Assembly (NCBI RefSeq): GCF_000512735.1
Contig: NZ_CP007028.1
Location: forward strand, 248,001 to 312,000
DNA: 64,000 nucleotides
Origin: Thermocrinis ruber
GTDB lineage: Bacteria > Aquificota > Aquificia > Aquificales > Aquificaceae
Direction: 5' to 3'
Shown piece after piece: positions 57,672 through 64,000 of the stretch (the stretch's first letter is position 1; every line of letters begins with the position of its first letter). Both the position numbers and the translations under genes were made by a program. The notes beneath the pieces were generated by a model. The model saw only the letters and a program-made list of their open reading frames with translations, ran no database searches and was not told where the DNA came from.

Positions 57672-57807
57672 ACAATCCCTCCAATGTTAATTAATAAATA
57701 TAACTCAAGTTGCCATCTTAACCAGCCTTGAAAGTTTATTAGAATAGTATAAAGCTGTCCTGTGGGAGGGCTTTTTAATTTATGATTTTTTTTGGGTAGC
57801 ACTTGGG
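57672..57807. other. Intergenic region between the HerA-like gene and the hsdM remnant
   Basis: About 135 bases. Upstream of the HerA-like gene on its own strand: GGAGGGATTG before the ATG and an A+T-rich TTATATTTATTAATTAA stretch that could be a -10 region. A hairpin AAAGC...GCTTTTT at 57751-57776 has a T run on the plus strand, although no plus-strand gene precedes it. Confidence 0.35.
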
Positions 57808-57981
57808 TTATGAGGATGTCAACTTTTTAGCTCCATGATAGTGTATATGACAATAGACGTCGGAGACCCTCTTTAAGAATATGAGAGGCAAAATGTAATC
57901 CTTGTAATTGTATGCCTCTACCGGACCTCTTAAAATGCTCGCTATGTCCCAGAGCCAATTTTCAAGCTCCTTTATGTCCAT
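57808..57981 (-). pseudogene. Truncated N-terminal remnant of type I restriction-modification methylase HsdM
   Basis: The minus strand reads MDIKELENWLWDIASILRGPV..., then YNYKDYILPLIFLKRVSDVY. This is the N-terminal helical signature of HsdM (LExWLWDxAxxLRGPxxxxxYKxYILPLIFLKRLSD). The match stops after about 43 residues. The frame then runs into unrelated sequence and a stop after 57 codons. The catalytic domain, hsdS and hsdR are absent. It starts 21 bases from hisG, divergent. Confidence 0.8.
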
Positions 57982-58002
57982 TCGTTTTATTATATCTAAG
58001 AG

Positions 58003-58662
58003 ATGAAATACGCCCTTAGAATAGCCCTACCCAAAGGCAGGCTCTTTGAGGAAACCTTGGAATTTTTTAAAAGCAAGGGCATCCTTGAGGAGACCTTTGA
58101 GGAGGGAAGAAGGCTTCAGGTTAGGATGGGCGACTACGAGTTCCTTTTGGTAAAGCCCTTTGATGTGCCCGTGTATGTGGAAAACGGCGTGGCGGATTTG
58201 GGAGTGGTGGGTTATGATGTGCTGTTGGAAAGGGAGCCGGAAGTCTATGAACTTTACGACCTTGGCATAGGTTTTTGTAGGCTGGTCATTGCAGGAAAGG
58301 AGGAAATGCTTGAGCAGTACAAAAAGGCATCCTTTTTGAGGGTTGCCACCAAGTATCCCAAGATCACCCGGGAGTTCTTTTTGGAAAAGGGAATAAAAAC
58401 AAAGGTTATTTATCTTAACGGCTCTGTAGAGCTTGCCCCCCTTTTGAACCTGGCGGATGTGATAATGGATTTGGTTCAAACGGGCAGAACTTTAAAGGAA
58501 AACAACTTGGTGGTCTTTGAGGAGATCAGTCCATCCACCGCAAGGCTCATATGCAACAGGGCAAGCTACCGCAACAAAAAGGATGAGATCTTCTCCTTTC
58601 TCAGCAAAGTTCAAGAGGAGCGTCCAAAGGAGGCAATTCAACCTCACCAACGGGCAACCTGA
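58003..58662 (+). CDS. hisG: ATP phosphoribosyltransferase, short form
   Basis: 219 residues. IALPKGRLFEETL at the N terminus, PFDVPVYVENGVADLGVVGYDVL, IATKYPKITREFF-like VATKYPKITREFF and DLVQTGRTLKENNL are standard. It begins histidine synthesis by joining ATP and PRPP. The C-terminal ACT-like regulatory domain of the long form is absent, so it should require HisZ as regulatory partner. No hisZ lies in this window. It overlaps the unknown 214-residue gene by 62 bases (convergent). Confidence 0.97.
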   Translation: MKYALRIALPKGRLFEETLEFFKSKGILEETFEEGRRLQVRMGDYEFLLVKPFDVPVYVENGVADLGVVGYDVLLEREPEVYELYDLGIGFCRLVIAGKEEMLEQYKKASFLRVATKYPKITREFFLEKGIKTKVIYLNGSVELAPLLNLADVIMDLVQTGRTLKENNLVVFEEISPSTARLICNRASYRNKKDEIFSFLSKVQEERPKEAIQPHQRAT

Positions 58663-59245
58663 CCTTACCCTTTGCTAAGCTTTCAATAAAGTCCAAGGCA
58701 AACCCCAAGGTGCTAATATCCCTGCCATACAGTTTGGCGAGCTCTTCCAAGTTTGGCGGAGTAAATCCCTTTTGGGCTATAGCTTTGGCTATGGAGTAGG
58801 TTTTCCTGTCTATCTCTGGATATACGTCTTTTATGTAAGTGATCACTTCCACCGAATAGACCACCACCCGGTCTTTGCTTGCAAGCTCTCTGATCATCTC
58901 CTCCAACCTGAGCTGGTCGTAGGTTTTAACATGACCATCTACCTTTATGCCCGCTATAACCCGGTTGCCATCAAAGATGGCATGGTAGAAGACAAAGCTC
59001 TGCGGAACCTTTTCCCATCCTTGCTCTTCCGCCAGGCTTAAAAAAGCTCCCATAGCCTCCTCTCTGCTTGAAAAAATGCCCAAAAGGCTATCAAAGTCCT
59101 CGGGTTTTACTTGAACCTCCACTACTGTGCAGTCTCCCACTTGTCCTGTTTGCACGCGGTAGCTCAGCTCCTGCCAATCTTTAAAAAGCTCGGCGATTTG
59201 CAAATCCACCTCTGTGGGTTCTCTAAAAAGCTTTCTTAACTTCAT
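58601..59245 (-). CDS. Protein of unknown function (214 aa)
   Basis: Not recognised. Soluble, acidic, no signal peptide. Strand-like segments ([37 protein letters not shown]) are followed by helices with [22 protein letters not shown] and a C-terminal [14 protein letters not shown]. The start overlaps nadB by 4 bases, placing it at the end of the yvcK-nadB transcript. The 62-base convergent overlap with hisG is unusual but both C termini look coherent. Confidence 0.65.
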   Translation of the reverse strand: MKLRKLFREPTEVDLQIAELFKDWQELSYRVQTGQVGDCTVVEVQVKPEDFDSLLGIFSSREEAMGAFLSLAEEQGWEKVPQSFVFYHAIFDGNRVIAGIKVDGHVKTYDQLRLEEMIRELASKDRVVVYSVEVITYIKDVYPEIDRKTYSIAKAIAQKGFTPPNLEELAKLYGRDISTLGFALDFIESLAKGKVRLPVGEVELPPLDAPLELC

Positions 59246-60753
59246 TGAAACAAGTTTAACTCAGAAAAGTGTATTACGCTATCCCTCTCAAACTGGTCCC
59301 TTTGGGACGGGTAATCTTTCCTGTAATGACACCCTCTTGATTCCCTTCTTTGCAGGCTTGCCCACAGTGTAGCCAAGGCGGTGATGCTTATATCAAAGAG
59401 CTGTCTGTTTTGAGGCGTTCTCTCCCACTCCTTCCAATCCCTTAGCCAATCCAAGAGTTTTTCCAAGCCTTCCTTCAAGCTTTCCTCTTCCCTTTCAATT
59501 CCGCAATGCTCCCACATTAGCCTCTTTAGATCCTCAAAGGTATATTTAGGCTGGCGGTTTCCTTGGGAGGAGTTTTTGAAATGTCCCTTTGAGCCTTTGA
59601 CGTGTTTTCTGTCTTGGTATATTCGGTAGGCGGTCCTGTAGCCAAAGACCAAGCCTTCCAAAAGGGAGTTGGACGCTAAACGGTTTGCCCCATGCACGCC
59701 AGTGCAGGCACACTCTCCAACCGCGTAGAGCCCTAAAAGGGCAGTTTGTCCGTAGGTGGATACTTCCAAGCCTCCTATGTAGTAGTGGGCACCGGGCACC
59801 ACGGGCACGGGCTCTTTGTATGGGTCAATGTGCCTCTTCAAAAGCTCAGAGTATATGACCGGGAACCTCTCCTTTAGGTCTATACCTTTCTTTGCAATGG
59901 GTCTGAGGTCAAGGAAGACCCTTTCCCCTTCTTTTAGCTTTGAGTATATTGCCCTTGCCACCTGGTCCCTTGGCAGTAGCTCATCCACAAAACGCTCACC
60001 CCTGCTATCTATAAGAATTGCCCCCTCCCCTCTGACCGCCTCGGAGATGAGAAAGGATGTGCCCTCCAAGAGGGTAGGATGAAACTGCACAAACTCTGGG
60101 TTCTTTATGGGAACGCCCTTCCTGAAGGCTATACCTATGCCGTCCCCCTTTACATGTCCGGAGGAATGCAAGAATATAGAGCCCGCACCACCCACCGCAA
60201 GCACCAAAAGGTTGGTCCTCAAAACCCTAAGGCTCTCCTTTTCGTAGACCAAAGCACCCTCCACACACTCATCCCCCAAGATCTCCTGAAGCTCCCCCTC
60301 TATTATCCTTATTCCCCTCTCCTTTACCCTGTTCCAAAGGGTGGTGTATATTGCCTTTCCTGTGTAGTCCTTTACCTTTAAAACCCTTGGGAAAGAGTGT
60401 CCCCCTTCTATGGCAGGCTCTGGGTCAAAGACTACTCCCCATCTTTCAAGGTCTGCCACCCTCTGAATGCCCTCCTCCACCATAATAAGCAGAGCCTTAG
60501 GGTTGCAAAGACCTCTACCCGCCCTTAAGGTGTCCATAAAATGCAACGATGGGCTGTCTTGTGGATGCACCGCACAGGCTATGCCACCTTGAGAGTAAAA
60601 GGTATTTCCTATGCCCCTGGTCAGCAAGGTGGGCTTTAGTCCAAGCTCAGAGAGAACCAGGGCACAGGTAAGCCCTCCTATGCCACTTCCTACGATGAGG
60701 ACCTCAACCTCTTCCTCCGGCAATAGGGCGGTGTCAAATGTGAGAAAATGCAT
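59242..60753 (-). CDS. nadB: L-aspartate oxidase
   Basis: 503 residues. FAD-binding motif [23 protein letters not shown], the typical [45 protein letters not shown] and [22 protein letters not shown]. It oxidises aspartate to iminoaspartate in NAD synthesis with NadA. It overlaps the YvcK homologue by 20 bases and the next gene by 4, so one operon. The start is ATG at 60753. Confidence 0.97.
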   Translation of the reverse strand: MHFLTFDTALLPEEEVEVLIVGSGIGGLTCALVLSELGLKPTLLTRGIGNTFYSQGGIACAVHPQDSPSLHFMDTLRAGRGLCNPKALLIMVEEGIQRVADLERWGVVFDPEPAIEGGHSFPRVLKVKDYTGKAIYTTLWNRVKERGIRIIEGELQEILGDECVEGALVYEKESLRVLRTNLLVLAVGGAGSIFLHSSGHVKGDGIGIAFRKGVPIKNPEFVQFHPTLLEGTSFLISEAVRGEGAILIDSRGERFVDELLPRDQVARAIYSKLKEGERVFLDLRPIAKKGIDLKERFPVIYSELLKRHIDPYKEPVPVVPGAHYYIGGLEVSTYGQTALLGLYAVGECACTGVHGANRLASNSLLEGLVFGYRTAYRIYQDRKHVKGSKGHFKNSSQGNRQPKYTFEDLKRLMWEHCGIEREEESLKEGLEKLLDWLRDWKEWERTPQNRQLFDISITALATLWASLQRRESRGCHYRKDYPSQRDQFERDSVIHFSELNLFQ

Positions 60754-61711
60754 GAGAAACCGCTCTTAGTATAACATCCTTAAGCCTTTCTGGGTCGTGC
60801 CTTATAAAGTCTTCATTTTCTCCTACGAGGTCCTCCGCGCAGACGGTGATCCCCTCCCTGGCGATCTTTGCCACATCGGGAATTACTGGTTCCTGCCCCT
60901 GTTCTATGTATCTCCTCAAAAGGTTATCGGAGGGCATCTTTGTGTTTACGATGGCTATATCTATCTTTGAAATACCCGTTGCAGTCAAAAAGCCCTTTAT
61001 ATGGTCGTAGGCGGTGTAGCCATCCGTCTCTCCCGGCTGGGTCATAGCATTTACCACAAAGACCTTAAGGGCTGGAGAGGTTTCCACCGCAGACTTTATG
61101 TCCTTTATGAGCAAGTTGGGCACTATGCTGGTGTAAAGGCTACCGGGACCAAAGATTATAAGGTCCGCACTTTGAAGCTTTGCTATGGCGTCTATGGGAG
61201 GCTTGGCATCCTCAGGCTCAATCCAAATCCGGGCGATCTTAGCCTTACTACTTTTTCCGTATTCGGTTATGTTTTCCTCCCCTTCAACCACCTTTCCATC
61301 GGAAAACTCCGCCCAAAGATGAACGCTTTCTGTAGTAGCGGGTATTATCTCCCCCTTTGTTCTGAGTATTTGAGATGCCAAGTTTATGGCAGACAGAAAG
61401 CTTCCGGTTATGTCCGTCAGTGCCACAAGGAAGAGGTTTCCAAAGGAATGTCCCTCAAGCTCTTCCCCTTTGAACCTATACTGAAAGAGCTTCTGGAGGA
61501 TCTCCTCCGTTTCCGAAAGGGCAACCAAGCAGTTTCTTATATCCCCCGGTGCGGGTATTTGATAAGCCTTCCTAATCCTGCCTGTGCTACCTCCACTATC
61601 TGCTACCGTTACTATTGCAGATAGCTCCTTTATCCGATTGCCCACTTCCCTTTTTAAACCTCTAAGAAGGTTTGAAAGCCCCGTTCCTCCACCCACGCAT
61701 ACTACTTTCAT
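60734..61711 (-). CDS. YvcK/CofD-like gluconeogenesis factor family protein
   Basis: 325 residues from the ATG at 61711, chosen because AAGGAGGTTT lies just before it and [18 protein letters not shown] must be the N terminus. Further marks are [46 protein letters not shown] and [15 protein letters not shown]. The family includes YvcK, needed for gluconeogenic growth and cell-wall metabolism, and CofD, which makes coenzyme F420. The SGGSTG motif and the lack of F420 context favour YvcK. Confidence 0.88.
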   Translation of the reverse strand: MKVVCVGGGTGLSNLLRGLKREVGNRIKELSAIVTVADSGGSTGRIRKAYQIPAPGDIRNCLVALSETEEILQKLFQYRFKGEELEGHSFGNLFLVALTDITGSFLSAINLASQILRTKGEIIPATTESVHLWAEFSDGKVVEGEENITEYGKSSKAKIARIWIEPEDAKPPIDAIAKLQSADLIIFGPGSLYTSIVPNLLIKDIKSAVETSPALKVFVVNAMTQPGETDGYTAYDHIKGFLTATGISKIDIAIVNTKMPSDNLLRRYIEQGQEPVIPDVAKIAREGITVCAEDLVGENEDFIRHDPERLKDVILRAVSHAFSHI

Positions 61712-61760
61712 ATAAACCTCCTTGAAAAAAATATACCCACAGATTATTTTAAACCCTATT

Positions 61761-62255
61761 ATGCCCACACTCAATCTCAAAGAGATATTTAAAACAACCG
61801 CCCGCTTTTCAGGTTTTTACAAAATAAAACCCGAAGAGTTAGACCTGCCACCAGAGTTGGGAGAACTAAAGGGACCCGTGGAAGTGGAAATTCAAATAGA
61901 GAAAGCTCTCCGCGGCTACGAGGTGAATCTGAGCATAAAGGGAAGCATAGAGCTTGAGTGTAGTCGGTGCCTAACCCCCTTTATAAAAGATCTTGATAGT
62001 ACGGAAACCATAAGGTTGGAAAAGTATCCAGAAAAGCCGTCAATTAGCCTAAAAGCAGAGGACCTGAATGTCTTCTTTTTGGAGGATGAGGAAAACTTCA
62101 ATCTAGCAGACCTTATAAGAGAACAGATCATACTCAGCATTCCCACAAAGCCTCTGTGTAGGGTGGATTGTCAGATTCCCACACTGGAGGAACCCGAGGA
62201 AGACACAAGGTTTAGCGCCCTAAAAAAGCTCATACAAACCAAGCATTCTTTATAA
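61761..62255 (+). CDS. YceD/DUF177 family protein
   Basis: 164 residues from the ATG at 61761; the upstream in-frame ATG at 61722 lies against the divergent YvcK-like start and lacks a site. LECSRCLTPF is the central zinc-type CxxC of DUF177, LADLIREQIILSIPTKPLC follows, with a second Cys pair (CRVDC). The family is linked to 23S rRNA and ribosome biogenesis, and usually precedes rpmF (L32). L32 is not next here, the ODP gene follows instead. Confidence 0.8.
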   Translation: MPTLNLKEIFKTTARFSGFYKIKPEELDLPPELGELKGPVEVEIQIEKALRGYEVNLSIKGSIELECSRCLTPFIKDLDSTETIRLEKYPEKPSISLKAEDLNVFFLEDEENFNLADLIREQIILSIPTKPLCRVDCQIPTLEEPEEDTRFSALKKLIQTKHSL

Positions 62256-62319
62256 CCGGGCAAAAGTAAACTGTATGATTCGTATCGTATGTTAAAATTC
62301 ATAACCACGGAGGTGTGAT

Positions 62320-63090
62320 GTGGAGACTAAGAGGGTAATCTACGACACACCGGAGCACAAAGTTATATTTTTTGAAGAGCTAACGCCCGCCAGTGCGGTG
62401 CAGGCAAACCAGGTGCTTATAATCCACAAGGGTGAGGGAATGCTCTTGGACCCCGGGGGTCATAAGGTCTTTTCTAAGCTCTTATCGGACATTTCTCTTT
62501 ACATTCCGCCAAATCAGATAAAATACATCTTTCTTTCCCATCAAGACCCAGACATAGTGGCAGCCATAAACGGTTGGCTAATGACCACAAAGGCACAGGC
62601 ATACATATCTAAACTTTGGACTAGATTCCTGCCCCACTTTGGGCTTGATAGCCAGTTAGAGGATAGGCTAATTCCCATAGACGATAGTGGGACAAAGGTC
62701 GTCTTGGGTGGAGACTGTGAGCTTTTAATACTCCCCGCCCACTTTATGCACTCCCCTGGCAACTTTCAGGTCTATGACCCTTGCTCTAAGATCCTGTTCT
62801 CTGGAGACCTTGGAGCAAGCCTGGGACAGGATTACTTCTTTGTGGAGAATTTTGACGAGCACATAAAGTACATGGAAGGCTTTCACAAAAGATACATGGC
62901 AAGCAATAAAGTTCTCAAGTTCTGGGCAAACATGGTCCGTCAGCTGGATATAGAAATGATCGTTCCCCAGCACGGTGCTATATTCAAGGGCAAGGAAATG
63001 GTTGAGCGCTTTATAAACTGGATTGAGAACCTACAGGTAGGTGTGGATTTATTAACGCAAGAGAAATATAGGGTGCCGGGTGTGATATAA
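62320..63090 (+). CDS. ODP-type diiron metallo-beta-lactamase-fold protein
   Basis: 256 residues, GTG start with GGAGG at a 6-base spacing. LSHQDPDIVAAINGW (His/Asp metal pair), LILPAHFMHSPGNFQVYD, ILFSGDLGASLG and IVPQHGAIFKG supply the metal ligands of the flavodiiron-like ODP family. Its members bind oxygen at a diiron site. The enzyme-like core has no flavodoxin domain, so it needs an outside electron donor or works as an oxygen sensor. The 36057-37772 protein is a metal-free relative. Confidence 0.82.
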   Translation: METKRVIYDTPEHKVIFFEELTPASAVQANQVLIIHKGEGMLLDPGGHKVFSKLLSDISLYIPPNQIKYIFLSHQDPDIVAAINGWLMTTKAQAYISKLWTRFLPHFGLDSQLEDRLIPIDDSGTKVVLGGDCELLILPAHFMHSPGNFQVYDPCSKILFSGDLGASLGQDYFFVENFDEHIKYMEGFHKRYMASNKVLKFWANMVRQLDIEMIVPQHGAIFKGKEMVERFINWIENLQVGVDLLTQEKYRVPGVI

Positions 63091-63100
63091 TTTCTTTGCC

Positions 63101-63502
63101 ATGATAAAGGTTGAAATTGTAACACCCAAAGGTTTGGCCTTTTCCAAGGAGGTGAATTCAGTAAATATTCCCACCGTAGAGGGAGAGATAGGCGTCTTGG
63201 AAAAGCATATGTATTTGATGACACTTCTAAAGCCCGGTCTTGTGTATTTTGACGGAAAGACAGAGGAGGGCATTGCGGTAACCTATGGCTTTGTGGACGT
63301 GACCCCTGAGAAGGTGATCATACTGGCTGAAGAGGCATACACCATAGGAGAAATTGATGTAGGAAAAGAAAAAGAAGAGTTTGAAAAATGGGCAAGAAAG
63401 CTTGCCACCGCACAAGCAATGGAAGAAATAGAAGAGATTACAAAGCAAGTAGAGAGGGCAAGGACGCTCTTAGAGTTAGTGGAAAGGTTTGGAAGGGTTT
63501 AA
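63101..63502 (+). CDS. atpC: ATP synthase epsilon chain
   Basis: 133 residues. MIKVEIVTPKGLAFSKEVNSVNIPTVEGEIGVL-type start followed by the beta-sandwich and a helical C-terminal hairpin (EEIEEITKQVERARTLLELVERFGRV). Rotor subunit of F1, which also inhibits ATP hydrolysis. The other atp genes are not in the window, so epsilon is separated from the main cluster. It starts 10 bases after the ODP gene. Confidence 0.93.
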   Translation: MIKVEIVTPKGLAFSKEVNSVNIPTVEGEIGVLEKHMYLMTLLKPGLVYFDGKTEEGIAVTYGFVDVTPEKVIILAEEAYTIGEIDVGKEKEEFEKWARKLATAQAMEEIEEITKQVERARTLLELVERFGRV

Positions 63503-64000
63503 GGAATTTGAGTTTTTCCGAGGAAAGGTAAGGTTTATCCAGCCAAAACAGCATAGGCTTTCTGTAATAGAAATTCTCTTCTTATCAACTCTTAAAGGTA
63601 TAAAAAAAAGTCACATAGTGGCGGACCTTGGTGCCGGCTTTGGTGCCTTATCCATACCCATAGCCCTCAAGTTTAACTGCAAGGTCCTTGCCATAGAAAG
63701 GGACCCAACCATGCTTTTACTCTTACATAAGAATGTTGAAAATAATCACCTTCAGCATAGCGTGGAGATCTTAGAGGCAGATGTTAAGGAAATAGACAAA
63801 AAATTAAAACCTCAGAGTGTAAATTGTGTGGTTCTAAACCCACCCTTTTACCCAAAACAAAGTGCAACAGAAAACAATCCATATCATACAGAAACTTATG
63901 GAAAACTTGAAGATTTTTTGAGGGCAAGTGCCTATATTTTGAAGGATGGAGGTTTTATTAATCTGCTTGTTCCCTCTTTTAGACTTTTAGAAGCTTGTAA
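63489..64000 (+). CDS. TrmN6-like tRNA (adenine-N6) methyltransferase, partial
   Basis: Open to the window end, about 170 codons. Probable TTG start at 63489, overlapping atpC by 14 bases; other starts cannot be excluded. FRGKVRFIQPKQHRLSV leads into VADLGAGFGALSIPIAL (SAM-binding) and VVLNPPFYPKQ, the NPPF catalytic motif of N6-adenine methyltransferases of the TrmN6/YfiC type, which modify A37 of tRNA-Val. Cut by the window edge. Confidence 0.75.
   Translation, partial: MEGFKEFEFFRGKVRFIQPKQHRLSVIEILFLSTLKGIKKSHIVADLGAGFGALSIPIALKFNCKVLAIERDPTMLLLLHKNVENNHLQHSVEILEADVKEIDKKLKPQSVNCVVLNPPFYPKQSATENNPYHTETYGKLEDFLRASAYILKDGGFINLLVPSFRLLEAC

Noticed and set aside
57751-57776. Terminator hairpin with T run on the plus strand
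   Set aside because: No gene on the plus strand ends here and the minus-strand reading lacks a T run, so its function is uncertain.
53227-58002. Integrated element with integrase and attachment site
   Set aside because: No integrase, transposase or convincing flanking direct repeat was found; the island is better described as a replaced gene block.

Overview
This window is bacterial chromosome from a thermophilic, chemolithoautotrophic member of the Aquificae, most likely Aquificaceae (Hydrogenobacter or Thermocrinis type). The basis is the character of the proteins (rich in Lys, Glu, Arg, Val and Ile), dense packing with many 4-base start/stop overlaps, housekeeping genes scattered as in Aquifex, and several lineage-typical genes (PHP-glycosyltransferase fusion, a haem-c protein, DUF1461 protein). 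The genus is inference from general knowledge, not a database match. No rRNA, insertion sequence, integrase or CRISPR array was seen. One tRNA gene (Thr, CGU) is present.

Layout. 1-8.8 kb: a frameshifted transglutaminase-like membrane protein cut by the window edge, HD phosphohydrolase, an unknown protein, secD, an OmpA-type protein, gltX, a cation/proton antiporter and dut. 8.8-12.8 kb: tRNA-Thr, pnp, rpsO and guaB. The tRNA gene overlaps the end of pnp. 12.8-18 kb: SDR oxidoreductase, a membrane GGDEF-EAL protein, DUF1461, a dihaem protein. 18-21.3 kb: a small accessory region with two GGCT-fold proteins (one frameshifted), an unknown 267-residue protein, a protein with a NYN/PIN-like pattern, and a DUF29 protein. 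21.3-24.4 kb: dnaK and hslO. 24.5-37.8 kb: the spc-alpha ribosomal block (rplN to rplQ, with secY, adk, map, infA, rpmJ, rpoA). It continues into yggT, tlyA, a degenerate phosphohexomutase-like domain and a sensor-like protein with an apparently metal-free ODP domain. 37.8-43.6 kb: lepB, rlmN, a ParB/DGQHR-like protein, lysS with an extra OB fold, purN, a PA2779-like protein and a C39-like protein with no ordinary start codon. 43.6-50.4 kb: purC, two glycosyltransferase genes, a DUF2334 protein and a Tat-exported PhoX-type phosphatase. 50.5-53.2 kb: coaBC, serA. 53.2-58.0 kb: an A+T-rich island with a DndC-like PAPS-reductase-family protein, a HerA-like ATPase, a NurA-like protein and a remnant of hsdM. 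58-64 kb: hisG, an unknown protein, nadB, a YvcK homologue, a YceD homologue, an ODP-type diiron protein, atpC and the start of a TrmN6-like methyltransferase.

The most promising systems are three. (1) The DndC-like/HerA-like/NurA-like island between serA and hisG looks like an undescribed or variant DNA-modification and processing system, next to the corpse of a type I restriction system. (2) Two arrays of TTAACA-type heptamers repeating every 11 bp, one in front of phoX and one in front of the DUF2334/PHP-GT/GT operon, look like PhoP boxes. They suggest phosphate-starvation control of a phosphatase and of glycolipid or polysaccharide synthesis together. (3) A compact three-gene operon (GGCT protein, unknown, NYN-like protein) is closed by a clear terminator and preceded by a structured leader. 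All functional links are inferences from sequence reading alone.
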